Positions 8,582-20,106 of a DNA stretch of 64,000 nucleotides are shown piece after piece; positions within the stretch are counted from its first letter, which is position 1; every line of letters begins with the position of its first letter. The notes beneath the pieces are model-generated. The model was given only the letters and a program-made list of their open reading frames with translations. It was not told the origin of the DNA and made no database searches. This DNA comes from Gammaproteobacteria bacterium (GTDB taxonomy: Bacteria > Pseudomonadota > Gammaproteobacteria > S012-40), in the NCBI GenBank assembly GCA_029881255.1, contig JAOUMY010000015.1, forward strand, positions 1 through 64,000. Reading direction: 5' to 3'. A program made the translations under genes and the position numbers.

Positions 8582-10528
8582 CTAGACCACGTAAACCCAC
8601 GTTAACAATGCTGCCAGGCCAAAAAACATGGCGAATGCGTAGTGATACAAATAACCGGATTGGATATTGCGTACTACGCTTGAAATCCAGCCAACACTTT
8701 TTGCCGTGCCATTAACCATCATGCCGTCAATCAGACGCGCGTCACCAACTTGCCATAGCAAACGACCAATACCGCGACTGCCGCCTGCAAAAACTTTTTC
8801 ATTGAATGAATCAAAACCGTAAGCGTTATCAAATATGCGATGCACAAAAGCAAATTTCTGTTTCGCTGTCGCGGCGATATCCGGACGCTTCATGTAAATG
8901 AACCATGCGGTAAATAAACCGAGCATTGCCAGAACAAAAGCAGGGCTCATCATGCCATGCAAAATAAATCCGACAGGACCGTTAAAGTCGATCTTAGCTA
9001 ATACATTACGCTGTTCAAACACCACCAGCGAAGAACCAAAATAATCACCAAACAACATCGGGCCAATCGCCACAAAACCTATCATCACTGATGGGATTGC
9101 CAACAGTATCAGCGGAATGGTGACAACCTTGGGACTCTCGTGTAGATGTGAACGTGTGTGCTCATCCATGCGTTCCTTCCCGTGGAAGACCAGGAAGAAC
9201 ATCCGAAAGCTATATAAAGCGGTAATGAACACACCTAGTAGTACCGCGACATAGGCGAATCCTGCGCCAGGTATCGTCGACGCGTGCACCGCTTCGATAA
9301 TCGCGTCTTTCGAAAAGAAACCTGCAAACCCTGGAAAACCAATCAAGGCCAAAGAACCTACGAGTGATGTCCAATAGGTAATCGGCATGTACTTCTTCAA
9401 GCCACCCATTTTGCGAATGTCTTGCTCGTGATGCATGGCGATAATGACAGAACCTGCAGCGAGGAAGAGCAAGGCCTTGAAGAAGGCGTGTGTCATTAAA
9501 TGGAACAAACCTGCCGCATAGGCCGATGCACCAAGCGCCACAACCATGTAACCCAACTGGGACAGGGTCGAATAGGCCACCACGCGTTTGATATCGTTTT
9601 GTACCAGCCCGAGGAAACCCATGAACAAGGCGGTGATCGCACCAATCACCAATACCACACTGAGTGCCATCTCGGACATCTCGTATAGCGGTGACATACG
9701 CGCCACCATAAACACGCCGGCGGTAACCATGGTGGCGGCGTGGATCAATGCGGAAATCGGTGTTGGACCTTCCATGGAATCGGGAAGCCACACATGTAGC
9801 GGCACCTGAGCCGATTTACCCATGGCGCCGATGAATAGCAAAATACAAATCACCGACATCAACGACCACTCAACACCAGGAAGTATCTGAACGGTAACTT
9901 CATTCATGCGTGGCGCAGCAGCGAAGACATCGTTGTAATCAAGGCTGTTGAAATACATCAACACCATGGCAATACCAAGAATAAATCCGAAGTCGCCAAC
10001 GCGGTTTACCAGGAAAGCCTTTAGATTGGCGTATATTGCCGTCTCTTTCTTGAACCAGAATCCGATCAACAGGTACGAAACCAAACCTACCGCTTCCCAG
10101 CCAAAGAACAACTGCATGAAGTTGTTGGCCATGACCAGCATGAGCATCGAAAAGGTGAACAGGGAAATATAACTAAAGAAACGTTGATAGCCAGGGTCGT
10201 CGTGCATATAACCAATGGTATAGATATGCACCATTAGTGAAACAAAGGTCACAACCACCATCATCATCGCTGTTAGACGATCGACAAGAAAACCGACTTC
10301 TATGGTGATACCGTCGGTGAATCCCCAGACGTACACAGCCTGATTAAAAATTGCGCCGCCGTCCCATACGATGTTTTTGAACACATACATGGACAAGACA
10401 CAAGATATTGCCACGCCAGCTATCGTTGCCCAATGTGCGCCGGCACGTCCGATTTGCTTGCCAAACAAACCAGCAATAATAGAACCTATTAAAGGGGCGA
10501 GAACGATCGCTATTAATATGCCTTCCAT
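8582..10528 (-). CDS. nuoL: NADH-quinone oxidoreductase subunit L
   Basis: 648 residues, the distal antiporter-like subunit of the membrane arm. It contains FFGWEAVGLVSYLLIGFW, the KSAQVPLHVWLPDSMEGPTP block, KRVVAYSTLSQLGYMV and FFKALLFLAAGSVI, all typical of NuoL. The C-terminal part includes the amphipathic region that forms the long lateral helix along the arm. It follows nuoK with a 10-base gap. A 193-codon antisense frame inside it (9210-9791) is a shadow of this gene. Confidence 0.97.
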   Translation of the reverse strand: MEGILIAIVLAPLIGSIIAGLFGKQIGRAGAHWATIAGVAISCVLSMYVFKNIVWDGGAIFNQAVYVWGFTDGITIEVGFLVDRLTAMMMVVVTFVSLMVHIYTIGYMHDDPGYQRFFSYISLFTFSMLMLVMANNFMQLFFGWEAVGLVSYLLIGFWFKKETAIYANLKAFLVNRVGDFGFILGIAMVLMYFNSLDYNDVFAAAPRMNEVTVQILPGVEWSLMSVICILLFIGAMGKSAQVPLHVWLPDSMEGPTPISALIHAATMVTAGVFMVARMSPLYEMSEMALSVVLVIGAITALFMGFLGLVQNDIKRVVAYSTLSQLGYMVVALGASAYAAGLFHLMTHAFFKALLFLAAGSVIIAMHHEQDIRKMGGLKKYMPITYWTSLVGSLALIGFPGFAGFFSKDAIIEAVHASTIPGAGFAYVAVLLGVFITALYSFRMFFLVFHGKERMDEHTRSHLHESPKVVTIPLILLAIPSVMIGFVAIGPMLFGDYFGSSLVVFEQRNVLAKIDFNGPVGFILHGMMSPAFVLAMLGLFTAWFIYMKRPDIAATAKQKFAFVHRIFDNAYGFDSFNEKVFAGGSRGIGRLLWQVGDARLIDGMMVNGTAKSVGWISSVVRNIQSGYLYHYAFAMFFGLAALLTWVYVV

Positions 10529-10538
10529 AGTCCGTCCC

Positions 10539-10844
10539 CTAGCCTTTCAATGAGCCAATATCGTCGACGTTGATACTTTGTCGGTTACGAAACAGCACCA
10601 CCAGTATCGCCAAACCAATTGCTGCTTCCGCCGCTGCAACAGTGAGTATAAAGAACACAAAAATCTGGCCAGCTGTGTCGCCAAGATAATGGGAAAACGC
10701 AACAAAATTGAGATTGACGGCGAGCAACATTAATTCAATAGCCATCAATAGGATAATGACGTTCTTTCTGTTCAGAAATATACCGGCCACGCTGATACAA
10801 AACAGTATCGCGCCCAATATCAAAAAATGTGACAGTGGAATCAT
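10539..10844 (-). CDS. nuoK: NADH-quinone oxidoreductase subunit K
   Basis: 101 residues with three membrane helices, the usual size. Typical features are [20 protein letters not shown] with the conserved Glu in TM2 and the [13 protein letters not shown] segment in TM3 with its second membrane Glu. Homologous to MrpC and ND4L; it forms part of the fourth putative proton path. Located between nuoJ and nuoL. Confidence 0.96.
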   Translation of the reverse strand: MIPLSHFLILGAILFCISVAGIFLNRKNVIILLMAIELMLLAVNLNFVAFSHYLGDTAGQIFVFFILTVAAAEAAIGLAILVVLFRNRQSINVDDIGSLKG

Positions 10845-10864
10845 TTTTCCCTCAGCTCGACTTT

Positions 10865-11491
10865 TTATTTCTTGCTCTGGTCAGAACCGCGCTTCTTCTC
10901 CGAAGGCATTCTCACCATGCGTACACGATCATTACGCTTAACAGCTACCTGAACATCTGCGGATACGAATTTGGTCTGGCGAGATTTGCGCATAGTCAAT
11001 GCTATCGCCGCAATAATCGCTACTACCAGTATCACCGCCGCCAACTCAAACGGATAGACATATGTCGTATAAAGAACGCGCCCCAATTCTTTGGTGTTAC
11101 TGTATTCAGCACCTTTCGTCACCGGATCAGGCATGTTTTCCAAGCCAAATCGATCGCCGCCCAATACCATACCCAGTTCGATTACAACGACTATCGCGAC
11201 GAACGCGCCGATGGGCAAATAACGGGTAAACCCTTCACGTAGTGGTATAAGGTTGATGTCGAGCATCATGACCACGAACATAAACAACACCATGACCGCG
11301 CCCACATATACCAGCACCAGCGTGACAGCTAAAAACTCCGCTTCCAGTAGAATCCACAAACCTGCGCTTGCAACAAAAGACAGTACCAGAAACAACGCCG
11401 CCTTAACGGGGTTACGAATGGTTATAACCATCATGCCCGCAGCGATCAGAATGGCGCCGAACAAGTAAAATAGGGCTAACTCAATATTCAT
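10865..11491 (-). CDS. nuoJ: NADH-quinone oxidoreductase subunit J
   Basis: 208 residues. The first part holds five predicted membrane helices with the family block [18 protein letters not shown] and [18 protein letters not shown], corresponding to ND6, including the pi-bulge helix linked to coupling. The last 40 residues are charged and lysine/arginine-rich, as in many gammaproteobacterial NuoJ. GGAAAG precedes the ATG. It starts 14 bases after nuoI ends. Confidence 0.96.
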   Translation of the reverse strand: MNIELALFYLFGAILIAAGMMVITIRNPVKAALFLVLSFVASAGLWILLEAEFLAVTLVLVYVGAVMVLFMFVVMMLDINLIPLREGFTRYLPIGAFVAIVVVIELGMVLGGDRFGLENMPDPVTKGAEYSNTKELGRVLYTTYVYPFELAAVILVVAIIAAIALTMRKSRQTKFVSADVQVAVKRNDRVRMVRMPSEKKRGSDQSKK

Positions 11492-11505
11492 CTGGCTTTC
11501 CTGTT

Positions 11506-11994
11506 CTAACGGTAAGGTGCGTCGGCTGTACGATCTGCAGCGATCTGCGCCTCTAGTTTATCGCCTACCGCTAATAATTTTTCCTTAGTCATGATGTTCT
11601 CGCCACGCTTTTCGAAGTGGTACTCGAATATACGTGTCTCGACTATAGAATCAACGGGACAGGATTCCTCACAGAATCCGCAAAAAATACATTTGAACAA
11701 ATCAATATCGTAACGCGTCGTACGACGCGTCCCATCGGCGCGCTCTTCCGAGTCGATGGTTATCGCAAGTGCCGGGCAAACAGCTTCGCACAATTTACAC
11801 GCAATACAACGCTCTTCACCGTTGGGATAACGACGCAAGGCATGCAAACCGCGAAAACGTGGAGACAACGGCGTCTTTTCTTCGGGATAGCGGACAGTGA
11901 TCTTGCGGGAAAACATATAGCGCCCAGTCAGGCTCATGCCCTTGAGCAATTCCCACAAAAATAAACTTTTAATGTAGTTGACTACACCAGACAT
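11506..11994 (-). CDS. nuoI: NADH-quinone oxidoreductase subunit I (2x[4Fe-4S])
   Basis: 162 residues. Two classical CxxCxxCxxxCP motifs are visible, [12 protein letters not shown] and [12 protein letters not shown], which bind clusters N6a and N6b. The N-terminal helix anchors it to the membrane face. It passes electrons from NuoG to cluster N2 in NuoB. GGAGTAACTC precedes the ATG. Length and motif spacing are normal for the family. Confidence 0.97.
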   Translation of the reverse strand: MSGVVNYIKSLFLWELLKGMSLTGRYMFSRKITVRYPEEKTPLSPRFRGLHALRRYPNGEERCIACKLCEAVCPALAITIDSEERADGTRRTTRYDIDLFKCIFCGFCEESCPVDSIVETRIFEYHFEKRGENIMTKEKLLAVGDKLEAQIAADRTADAPYR

Positions 11995-12014
11995 GAGTTA
12001 CTCCAGTCCTTTTC

Positions 12015-13073
12015 CTAATCGAACCACGGTCCAACTTTACCAAGTATCATCACACCCACGACCAGTATCCAGACGATGGTGATGGGTATAAAAATCTTCC
12101 ATCCCAGACGCATGATCTGGTCGTAACGGAAGCGTGGAAACGTGGCACGCAGCCAGATATAAAGAAATAAAAATATCGACGTCTTAGCTAGCAACCAAAT
12201 AATACCCGGTACCCAGGCAAAGAGGTCTTCCAGCATGCCCATGCCCTGGAATGGTGACAACCATCCACCAAGAAACATCAACGATGTCAGCAGCGAGATC
12301 AGTATCATGGCTGCAATTTCTGCCAGCATAAACACGCCAAACATGATTCCCGAATATTCCACAAAGAATCCCGCGACGATTTCTGATTCACCTTCTGCCA
12401 TATCAAAAGGCGGACGATTCGTTTCGGCAACACCTGCGATGAAATAGATAACAAACATGGGAAACAATGGAATCCAGAACCAAGTCCAGAAACCACCGGA
12501 TTGCGCCTCGACGATATCGACCAGATTAAGACTGCCACCGGCCATCAACACAACCACCAGCGCGAATCCCATGGCAATTTCGTAGGAGACCACCTGTGCA
12601 GACGAACGTAGCGTGCCCAGGAATGCATACTTTGAATTTGAAGACCAACCGGAAAGAATAATGCCGTATACCGACATAGACGTGATCGCCAGAATATATA
12701 ACAGCCCCGCATCGATATCCGCGAGCAGCATATCCTTATCAAACGGTATGACGGCGAAGGCCGCAATAATCGGCGTGAAAGACAATACCGGCGCCACCAA
12801 AAACATAAAACGGTTTGCATTGGTGGGAACGATGGTTTCCTTGAGTATCAGCTTAATACCATCGGCTATCGGCTGTAACAGCCCCCATGGTCCAACACGG
12901 TTTGGACCAAGACGTACCTGCGCGTAACCCAGTATTTTTCTTTCTGCCAGTATGACGTATGCACATCCGATCATAATCGGCAACACGATGGCGACGATCT
13001 TGATAACCGTCCATACCAAGGTTGGCAGCGGATCAGGCAAACCTGAAAACAGACCTTGTATTAAGTCAACCAT
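12015..13073 (-). CDS. nuoH: NADH-quinone oxidoreductase subunit H
   Basis: 352 residues, the ND1-like membrane subunit that forms much of the quinone cavity. Recognisable blocks are [20 protein letters not shown] near the N-terminus, the Glu-rich loop [20 protein letters not shown], and [18 protein letters not shown] near the C-terminus. About eight helices are predicted. It follows nuoG after a 39-base gap, the largest in the operon's second half. Confidence 0.97.
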   Translation of the reverse strand: MVDLIQGLFSGLPDPLPTLVWTVIKIVAIVLPIMIGCAYVILAERKILGYAQVRLGPNRVGPWGLLQPIADGIKLILKETIVPTNANRFMFLVAPVLSFTPIIAAFAVIPFDKDMLLADIDAGLLYILAITSMSVYGIILSGWSSNSKYAFLGTLRSSAQVVSYEIAMGFALVVVLMAGGSLNLVDIVEAQSGGFWTWFWIPLFPMFVIYFIAGVAETNRPPFDMAEGESEIVAGFFVEYSGIMFGVFMLAEIAAMILISLLTSLMFLGGWLSPFQGMGMLEDLFAWVPGIIWLLAKTSIFLFLYIWLRATFPRFRYDQIMRLGWKIFIPITIVWILVVGVMILGKVGPWFD

Positions 13074-13112
13074 GCAACGTTCTCACAATTCTCTCAAAAG
13101 CGATTTTGTTTG

Positions 13113-15482
13113 TTATGACTTGATCAAGGTAACTGGATCAAGCGAACCACCTAGCGGCAGTGTTTTAGTTGTTGCTGTAGCAATACGTACACAGGACTGC
13201 GCAACACGATTATCGATGACGACCTTTAGACGTGCGCTTCGATCACCCTGTTGAACATCAACGTTCTTACCTTCTTCTACTGCCAGTTGTTGCGCAGTCT
13301 GTTCGTTCATGAATACGGCTGCAACAGATGCATCTTCTGTTTTCTGCAAGGCATCTGCGCGCCTAACAATAGAATCTACATTATAAATAGGCATTTCAAC
13401 AACTCGTTGTATGCCTTTCACCTCAGCACCAAGATCAGGTGGACAACGCCAGGTTAAATGGTTATCAACGCGTATGTCGCCAACACTTTTGCTGACGTCC
13501 CCGCGAACTTCTTCGATATCCATGTAATCAAATCCCTGGAGCTCGCACATATTGCCGAGTACACGTAAAACTTTCCAGGCGGGACGAGCCTCCATGTGTG
13601 GCGAAGTCATTCCCTCAAAAGATTGTACAGTACCTGCCGCGTTTACAAATGTTCCCGCTGTTTCAGCATAAGTTGAAATTGGCAATATAACATCCGCATA
13701 TTGTTCAATCGTCGCCGTCTTATACGGCGTCAGACTGATAACGAAACCCGCCTTGCTCATCGCCTGCATAGCCTTTTGCCCGTCGATGCAGTCGTATTCC
13801 GGTTCAATATTGAGTAGCACATAGGCGTCTAGTTTGCTTTCGAGCATCGTCGAAGCATTCAATCCTGTTTTCGCTGCGGATTTATTTCCCGCTTCGCGAT
13901 GCGGTAACACGCCAGCGGCTGATGCACCCACACTATTAGCTGAATGATTGAGAAAACCCAGCTTGCTCTCGCTCATTTGCGCAATGGCAAACGCAAGCAT
14001 GCGCAGCTTGTTGTATTCGGGATGTTGCATAGCCTGCATTCCCAACAATACTGTCGCATTATTGTTTTGGACCAGATCCTTCGCCATCGCCTGATGTGTG
14101 GCATTGGATTCAACACCTTTTAACAAACCATCAAGCCCTTCCATAGCAGGCATTTTCGTTTGCGCTTGAACCGCTTTGGCTACGGCAGCTAATTCACGAA
14201 CAAATTCCGATGGTGGTACAAGCGCGCTCTCGGCGACAGGAAAGCGAACTTCATAGTCTACGGCATTGATAAAACTAACTCGGGCTTGATTGTTAAGCGC
14301 CGCTTTGCGAATTCGGTGCGAAAGCAAAGGCTGGTCTTTGCGTATATTAGCGCCGACGATGAGCGCAGCACCGATATTTTCCAGATTCTCGATTGACTGT
14401 CCCAGACTTGTTGTCATGGGATCGCAGTCCTGGTCAGCAAAGTCACGCTGTTGCAGACGATGATCGATATTACTGACGCCCAAACCCCTCGCCAGCTTTT
14501 GGAATAAATAATGTTCTTCGAGCGTGGCATTGGCCGCAGCAAGAAAGCCCATTTTATCCGCACCCTGACTTACCACCGACTTCAAGCCTTCCACCGCATA
14601 ATTCAAGGCAGTTTCCCAGCTAACTGTCTTCCAACCGCCGTTGTCCTTAATCATCGGCGAACCGACTCGGTCATCGTGATACAGACCTTCGTAAGCAAAG
14701 CGATCTCGGTCAGATATCCAGGTTTCGTTTATCTGTTCGTTGTCTAGTGGCACGACACGCATGATCTCGCCACGACGCACATGCGCGTTGATATTAGAGC
14801 CCAAACAGTCATGTGGCGCGATTGAACGATTCTGCTGCATTTCCCAGGAACGGGCGGTGTAACGAAATGGTCTCGAGGTCAAAGCACCGACCGGGCACAG
14901 ATCTATCATATTGCCCGATAACTCTGAATCGACAGTCGCTTCAACATAGGTACCGATCTGCATGTGTTCACCACGACCGGTTGCGCCAAGCTCTTTAATG
15001 CCGGCAATTTCGCTACCAAAACGCACACATCGCGTACAGTGAATACAGCGCGTCATATCGGTTGCGATGAGTGGACCGATATATTTTTCCGCGACGACAC
15101 GCTTGCGTTCAGAGAATCTTGATACATCGCCACCATAACCCATGGCAACGTCTTGCAATTCACACTCACCGCCCTGGTCACAGATCGGGCAATCCAGTGG
15201 GTGATTGATTAATAAAAACTCCATCACGCCTTTTTGCGCCATCAAGGCAATGCGTGAACGGGTAAATACTTTCATACCATCAGTCACCGGCGTCGCACAT
15301 GCCGGTAATGGCTTACGCGCCTTGTCCACTTCCACGAGACACATGCGACAATTGGCCGCTACTGAAAGCTTTTTGTGATAACAAAAGCGTGGAATATAGA
15401 CACCGGCATCATCGGCGGCCTCGATGACCATCGCGCCGTCTCTTGCCTGAATTTCCTTACCGTCTACTTCTATCTTGACCAT
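13113..15482 (-). CDS. nuoG: NADH-quinone oxidoreductase subunit G
   Basis: About 789 residues. I start it at the ATG at 15482, which yields MVKIEVDGKE like other NuoG proteins and lies 11 bases after the nuoF stop; an ATG at 15506 would overlap nuoF. The N-terminal ferredoxin domain has Cys for N1b (CYHKKLSVAANCRMC), then HPLDCPICDQGGEC and CIHCTRC...CPVGAL for the N5/N4 clusters. The molybdopterin-oxidoreductase-like domain follows. The extra cluster N7 known from enteric NuoG seems absent: only one Cys is seen in the corresponding PHDCLGSN stretch. This matches most non-enteric complex I. Confidence 0.96.
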   Translation of the reverse strand: MVKIEVDGKEIQARDGAMVIEAADDAGVYIPRFCYHKKLSVAANCRMCLVEVDKARKPLPACATPVTDGMKVFTRSRIALMAQKGVMEFLLINHPLDCPICDQGGECELQDVAMGYGGDVSRFSERKRVVAEKYIGPLIATDMTRCIHCTRCVRFGSEIAGIKELGATGRGEHMQIGTYVEATVDSELSGNMIDLCPVGALTSRPFRYTARSWEMQQNRSIAPHDCLGSNINAHVRRGEIMRVVPLDNEQINETWISDRDRFAYEGLYHDDRVGSPMIKDNGGWKTVSWETALNYAVEGLKSVVSQGADKMGFLAAANATLEEHYLFQKLARGLGVSNIDHRLQQRDFADQDCDPMTTSLGQSIENLENIGAALIVGANIRKDQPLLSHRIRKAALNNQARVSFINAVDYEVRFPVAESALVPPSEFVRELAAVAKAVQAQTKMPAMEGLDGLLKGVESNATHQAMAKDLVQNNNATVLLGMQAMQHPEYNKLRMLAFAIAQMSESKLGFLNHSANSVGASAAGVLPHREAGNKSAAKTGLNASTMLESKLDAYVLLNIEPEYDCIDGQKAMQAMSKAGFVISLTPYKTATIEQYADVILPISTYAETAGTFVNAAGTVQSFEGMTSPHMEARPAWKVLRVLGNMCELQGFDYMDIEEVRGDVSKSVGDIRVDNHLTWRCPPDLGAEVKGIQRVVEMPIYNVDSIVRRADALQKTEDASVAAVFMNEQTAQQLAVEEGKNVDVQQGDRSARLKVVIDNRVAQSCVRIATATTKTLPLGGSLDPVTLIKS

Positions 15483-15493
15483 ATCGCTTTTCT

Positions 15494-16759
15494 CTACACC
15501 ATGCACTTCTTGTGATCGATGTGATATTGGAATTCATCGCGGAAGTGTTTGATAAAACTTGCCACAGGCATTGCCGCTGCGTCGCCTAGAGCACAAATCG
15601 TATGTCCTTCAATTTTGGCCGCCACATCATCGAGAAGATCGAGATCTTCCGGACGCCCGTGACCGTGTTCAATGCGATGTACTACGCGCGAAAGCCAACC
15701 GGTTCCTTCGCGACACGGCGTACATTGGCCACAAGATTCTTCGAAATAGAAATGTGAAATACGCGCCAGTGTCTTCACCATGCAGGTCGAGTCATCCATG
15801 ATAATGACTGAACCAGCACCAAGCATCGAACCGGCTTTGCCAATCGAATCGTAATCCATGGTTACGTCCATCATCTTACTTCCCGGAAGCACCGGTGTAG
15901 ATGATCCGCCTGGAATGACAGCCTTGAGCTTACGGCCCTTCCACACGCCACCCGCCATTTCCAGTAACTCAGCGAACGGCGTGCCCATGGAAATTTCGTA
16001 ATTACCCGGTTTGTTCACATGGCCAGAAACAGAAAATAATTTGGTACCGCCGTTGTTCGGTTTGCCGAGATCAAGAAACCACTTTCCGCCATTGCGTAAA
16101 ATCGACGGAATGGAAGACAATGTTTCCGTATTATTAATAGTCGTCGGTCGGCCGTATAGACCAAAACTTGCTGGAAAAGGTGGCTTGAAACGCGGCTGCC
16201 CTTTTTTACCTTCGATAGATTCGAGTAATGCGGTTTCTTCACCACAAATATACGCACCCGCACCGAGATGTACTTCAAGGTCGAAATCGATACCCGAACC
16301 CATGATGTTCTTGCCCAACAAACCTGCAGCGCGAGCATCTTCAATCGCGGCCTGAAACCGTTCATACGGTTCCCAGAATTCGCCACGGATATAGTTGTAA
16401 CCTTTCGTCGCGCCTATGGTGTAGCCAGCGATCGCCATGCCTTCAACTAATGCATGCGGGTTATATCGCAAAATGTCGCGGTCTTTGAATGTTCCTGGCT
16501 CACCTTCATCCGAGTTGCAGACAATATACTTTTGCCCAGGGGTGTTGCGCGGCATGAAACTCCACTTCAAACCCGTAGGAAAACCCGCACCGCCACGACC
16601 ACGCAGAGCAGATGCCTTCACCTCGGCTATAATATCCTCAGGCGAAGTCTTTTCCTGCAGAATCTTCTTCCATGCCTCATAACCCCGGTGCTTTTGATAG
16701 GTTTCTATCGTCCAGGGCTTTTCTTCATGTAAGGTGCTAAAACAAACCTCGTTAACCAT
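15494..16759 (-). CDS. nuoF: NADH-quinone oxidoreductase subunit F (NADH/FMN)
   Basis: 421 residues. The NADH and FMN site is marked by [15 protein letters not shown] near residue 52 and [17 protein letters not shown]. The [12 protein letters not shown] motif plus a downstream Cys (HTICALGD) binds cluster N3. It oxidises NADH and hands electrons into the iron-sulfur chain. Starts 18 bases after nuoE ends. Confidence 0.97.
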   Translation of the reverse strand: MVNEVCFSTLHEEKPWTIETYQKHRGYEAWKKILQEKTSPEDIIAEVKASALRGRGGAGFPTGLKWSFMPRNTPGQKYIVCNSDEGEPGTFKDRDILRYNPHALVEGMAIAGYTIGATKGYNYIRGEFWEPYERFQAAIEDARAAGLLGKNIMGSGIDFDLEVHLGAGAYICGEETALLESIEGKKGQPRFKPPFPASFGLYGRPTTINNTETLSSIPSILRNGGKWFLDLGKPNNGGTKLFSVSGHVNKPGNYEISMGTPFAELLEMAGGVWKGRKLKAVIPGGSSTPVLPGSKMMDVTMDYDSIGKAGSMLGAGSVIIMDDSTCMVKTLARISHFYFEESCGQCTPCREGTGWLSRVVHRIEHGHGRPEDLDLLDDVAAKIEGHTICALGDAAAMPVASFIKHFRDEFQYHIDHKKCMV

Positions 16760-16777
16760 TCCTGACCTCTGCGTCTA

Positions 16778-17284
16778 TTAGGATGCGGACTGCTCAAGCG
16801 CGTCCAGAATCTCATCAACCTTTTCAGGAGTGAGATTTTCATAATAGGTTTTATCAATCTGAAACATCGGCGCGCCACCACAGGCACCCAGACATTCCAC
16901 TTCCTTTATTGAATACCTTCCGTCGTTACGCATTTCGCCGAGGCCTATACCTAAACGACTTTTCAGCTTGGCTACTATCTCGTCCGAGCCCCGCAGCATG
17001 CACGACACATTGGTGCACACGCAGATCTTGGTCTTGCCGACAGGCTTCAATTCATACATGGAATAGAACGTCGCTACTTCATAAACAGAAATCGCCGGCT
17101 GTACCAGATACTCGGCAATCGCGTCCATTAAATCATTGGTGAGATAACCTTCATTATTCTCTTGCGCAATACGTAAAGCCGCCATCGTCGCTGATTGTTT
17201 TTGTTCCGCAGGATATTTCGCAATCCACACATCAATCTCAGCGCGAACCGAATCACTTAACAAATGTAATTTGGAACTACTCAT
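16778..17284 (-). CDS. nuoE: NADH-quinone oxidoreductase subunit E ([2Fe-2S])
   Basis: 168 residues, thioredoxin-like fold. Cluster N1a ligands are visible as CVCTNVSC and ECLGACGGAP. The upstream part has the helical domain with YEVATFYSMY. Its ATG shares one base with the nuoD stop codon (TAATG), indicating translational coupling. Together with NuoF and NuoG it forms the NADH-input module. Confidence 0.96.
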   Translation of the reverse strand: MSSSKLHLLSDSVRAEIDVWIAKYPAEQKQSATMAALRIAQENNEGYLTNDLMDAIAEYLVQPAISVYEVATFYSMYELKPVGKTKICVCTNVSCMLRGSDEIVAKLKSRLGIGLGEMRNDGRYSIKEVECLGACGGAPMFQIDKTYYENLTPEKVDEILDALEQSAS

Positions 17285-18537
17285 TAGCGGTCGACCTCAC
17301 CAAATACGATATCCTGTGTACCAAGGATGGCGACGAGGTCCGCAAGCATGTGACCGCGGGACATTTCATCTACCGACGCCAGATGCGCGAAACCTGGTGC
17401 GCGTATCTTCATACGATACGGCTTGTTCGCTCCATCAGAGACCATATAGATGCCGAATTCACCTTTTGGATGTTCCACTGCAGAGTAAACTTCGCCTGCA
17501 GGCACACAATAGCCTTCAGAAAATAATTTGAAGTGGTGAATCAAGGCTTCCATGTCACCCTTCATTTGTTCGCGCGTCGGTGGCGTGACTTTATGATCAT
17601 CTAACATCACTGGGCCCGGATTGCGACGCAACCACTCGATGCATTGATTAATAATGCGAATCGATTGACGCATCTCTTCCACGCGCACCAGATAGCGATC
17701 ATAGGTATCGCCTTCTACGCCAACAGGAATATCAAAATCCACTTTGTCATAGGCCGCATAAGGTTGTTTCTTACGCAAATCCCATTCGATACCGGAACCG
17801 CGCAACATCGGGCCGGTAAAACCCAGTTGTAAGGCACGCTCAGGCGTGACTACACCGATACCAACCGTTCTCTGTTTCCAGATACGATTGTCGGTCAATA
17901 AAGTCTCATATTCGTCAATGTGTTTTGGGAAACGGCGAGTGAAATCATCGATAAAATCCAGCAAACCACCCTGACGATTGGCGTTCTTGTGCACCAGGTC
18001 ACGAGAAGTTGTCCACTTGGACTGCTGATATTGGGGCATGCTATCGGGAAGATCGCGATAGACACCGCCTGGACGATAATAGCTCGCATGCATACGTGCG
18101 CCAGACACGGCTTCGTAGGCGTCGAACAAGTCTTCACGATCGCGGAAACACAAGAAGAACACGGTCATCGCACCGATATCCAGCGCCTGTGCACCTAGCT
18201 GCATCAGATGATTCAGTATTCGTGTGATCTCATCGAACATGACACGGATGTATTGAGCGCGAACTGGCGCTTCAATACCGAGCATCTTCTCAACCGCTAA
18301 TACGTAGGCATGTTCGTTACACATCATGGATACGTAGTCGAGTCGATCCATGTAACCGATGCTTTGGTTAAACGGCTTTGTTTCTGCCAGCTTCTCTGTG
18401 CCACGATGCAAAAGACCGATATGCGGATCAGCACGCTCGATAACCTCACCGTCCAGCTCTAATACCAGACGCAAAACACCGTGCGCAGACGGATGCTGAG
18501 GACCAAAATTAATGGTGTAATTTTTGATTTCACTCAT
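17284..18537 (-). CDS. nuoD: NADH-quinone oxidoreductase subunit D
   Basis: 417 residues, the 49-kDa subunit, related to [NiFe]-hydrogenase large subunits. Seen are [15 protein letters not shown] near the N-terminus, [23 protein letters not shown], and the C-terminal [17 protein letters not shown] and DIVFGEVDR end. It forms the quinone site with NuoB. NuoC and NuoD are separate genes here, unlike the fused NuoCD of E. coli. Only two bases separate it from nuoC. Confidence 0.97.
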   Translation of the reverse strand: MSEIKNYTINFGPQHPSAHGVLRLVLELDGEVIERADPHIGLLHRGTEKLAETKPFNQSIGYMDRLDYVSMMCNEHAYVLAVEKMLGIEAPVRAQYIRVMFDEITRILNHLMQLGAQALDIGAMTVFFLCFRDREDLFDAYEAVSGARMHASYYRPGGVYRDLPDSMPQYQQSKWTTSRDLVHKNANRQGGLLDFIDDFTRRFPKHIDEYETLLTDNRIWKQRTVGIGVVTPERALQLGFTGPMLRGSGIEWDLRKKQPYAAYDKVDFDIPVGVEGDTYDRYLVRVEEMRQSIRIINQCIEWLRRNPGPVMLDDHKVTPPTREQMKGDMEALIHHFKLFSEGYCVPAGEVYSAVEHPKGEFGIYMVSDGANKPYRMKIRAPGFAHLASVDEMSRGHMLADLVAILGTQDIVFGEVDR

Positions 18538-18539
18538 GA

Positions 18540-19211
18540 TTAGGCCTCTGCGCTTTCTTTTTCGATGTAGCGAAAATCATCACGAATGACACGTGGAACA
18601 AGAACACGCGGTTCGATATCAACCGGTTCATATACCACGCGTTTCTTTTCTTCGTCATAGCGCATTTCAACATGACCGAAAACCGGAAAATCTTTGCGCA
18701 AGGGATGCCCGATAAATCCATAGTCTGTCAGCAGGCGTCGCAAATCTGGATGCCCGACAAAAACTATTCCGAACATATCAAAGGCCTCGCGCTCAAACCA
18801 GTTGGCGCAATTCCAGATACCGATGACTGAATCAATAAACAAATTTGCTTCGTCGACAAACACTCGAACACGAAGGCGCTGATTGTTTTTATATGAGATC
18901 AGGTGATAAACCACGCCAAAACGCGGTTTAGACCAGAGATGCTGGGCATTTTTATCTTTGATACGACCACGGCTAAAACCTTTTTCAGTCGCCTTTTCCG
19001 TACTCCATTCAGTATCGCCATAACCCAGATAGTCGATGCCACATAAATCGATTAATTGTTCAAATCGAAACGCATCATCATCACGCAAGGTTTTACAGAC
19101 TTCGAGCAACCTGTTCTTCTGAACTTCAATCGTAATTTCATCAAGCGCTACCGTGCATGACGTTATCGCTGAACCTAATCGTTTATTGAGATTTTGTATT
19201 AGTTTATCCAT
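18540..19211 (-). CDS. nuoC: NADH-quinone oxidoreductase subunit C
   Basis: 223 residues, the 30-kDa peripheral subunit. The family signature [20 protein letters not shown] and [19 protein letters not shown] is clear. It stabilises the Q module with NuoD. An N-terminal 60-residue region before the core is somewhat variable, as usual. It begins 16 bases after nuoB. Confidence 0.96.
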   Translation of the reverse strand: MDKLIQNLNKRLGSAITSCTVALDEITIEVQKNRLLEVCKTLRDDDAFRFEQLIDLCGIDYLGYGDTEWSTEKATEKGFSRGRIKDKNAQHLWSKPRFGVVYHLISYKNNQRLRVRVFVDEANLFIDSVIGIWNCANWFEREAFDMFGIVFVGHPDLRRLLTDYGFIGHPLRKDFPVFGHVEMRYDEEKKRVVYEPVDIEPRVLVPRVIRDDFRYIEKESAEA

Positions 19212-19227
19212 AACAAGAACTCTGGAT

Positions 19228-19713
19228 CTATGCTTGGCGAGCGATGGTGTTAGTACGAATGATCTTATTTTTCAGTGCCAGCATGCCGTAAAGCAATGCC
19301 TCGGCGGTAGGTGGACAACCTGGGATATATATGTCAACTGGAACAATTCGATCACAACCGCGTACAACAGAATAGGAATAGTGATAATAACCGCCACCGT
19401 TAGCGCAGGAACCCATGGATATTACCCAACGTGGTTCAGCCATCTGATCGTAAACTTTGCGTAGTGCTGGCGCCATCTTGTTACACAGCGTACCCGCAAC
19501 AATCATCACGTCCGCCTGGCGAGGACTGGGACGAAAAGCCTCCCAGCCAAAACGGGCAACGTCATAACGCGGCGCAACAATGTGCATCATTTCGACCGCA
19601 CAACAAGCAAGACCAAACGTCATTGGCCACAATGCGCCTGTGCGTCCCCAGTTGATCAATGCATCAGCGGAAGTCGTGATCACGCCTTCTTTAAGAACGC
19701 CTTCTATTCCCAC
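19228..19713 (-). CDS. nuoB: NADH-quinone oxidoreductase subunit B (cluster N2)
   Basis: About 161 residues. I place the start at a GTG at 19713 giving [10 protein letters not shown], the usual family N-terminus; AAGGGGG lies seven bases upstream. An ATG 21 bases earlier would add GGPG-type residues not seen in the family. The tandem Cys in [10 protein letters not shown] plus Cys in MGSCANGGG and [10 protein letters not shown] bind cluster N2, the last donor to quinone. The start overlaps the end of nuoA by 10 bases. Confidence 0.95.
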   Translation of the reverse strand: MGIEGVLKEGVITTSADALINWGRTGALWPMTFGLACCAVEMMHIVAPRYDVARFGWEAFRPSPRQADVMIVAGTLCNKMAPALRKVYDQMAEPRWVISMGSCANGGGYYHYSYSVVRGCDRIVPVDIYIPGCPPTAEALLYGMLALKNKIIRTNTIARQA

Positions 19714-20060
19714 TCCAGGGCCCCCTTCTTCCACTCATATATAAACCCTATGACGAGTATCCCAAGGAATACCACCATGCCGATAAAACCAAACCAGCCT
19801 ATTTCTTCAAGCACGACGGCCCACGGGAAGAGAAACGCGATCTCGAGATCGAAGATGATGAATAGAATGGCAACCAGGTAATAGCGTACGTCGAATTTCA
19901 TACGAGAGTCTTCGAATGCTTCGAAGCCACACTCGTACTGCGACAGCTTGGCCGGGTCCGGTTTTTGAGTAGCCGCGACAACGCTAAGCACCAACGGTGC
20001 ACCGCCGAAGACAGCACCCAACAGGATGAACAGTAATATAGGAAAATAGTTTTCTAGCAC
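19704..20060 (-). CDS. nuoA: NADH-quinone oxidoreductase subunit A
   Basis: About 118 residues with three membrane helices. The GTG at 20060 gives [10 protein letters not shown], like other NuoA proteins; AGGGGG stands just upstream with a short spacer. A TTG at 20087 is an alternative. The ND3 signature [21 protein letters not shown] is split here as YECGFEAF and [18 protein letters not shown], with the mobile-loop Cys. This is the first gene of the operon. Confidence 0.93.
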   Translation of the reverse strand: MLENYFPILLFILLGAVFGGAPLVLSVVAATQKPDPAKLSQYECGFEAFEDSRMKFDVRYYLVAILFIIFDLEIAFLFPWAVVLEEIGWFGFIGMVVFLGILVIGFIYEWKKGALEWE

Positions 20061-20106
20061 ACTCCCCCCTACAAAAGTGTGTTTCAAAAATCTGATTTAC
20101 GAAAGC

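Noticed and set aside
9210-9791. 193-codon second frame inside nuoL
   Set aside because: Same strand as nuoL but out of frame within it; Arg/His-rich and without a start signal.
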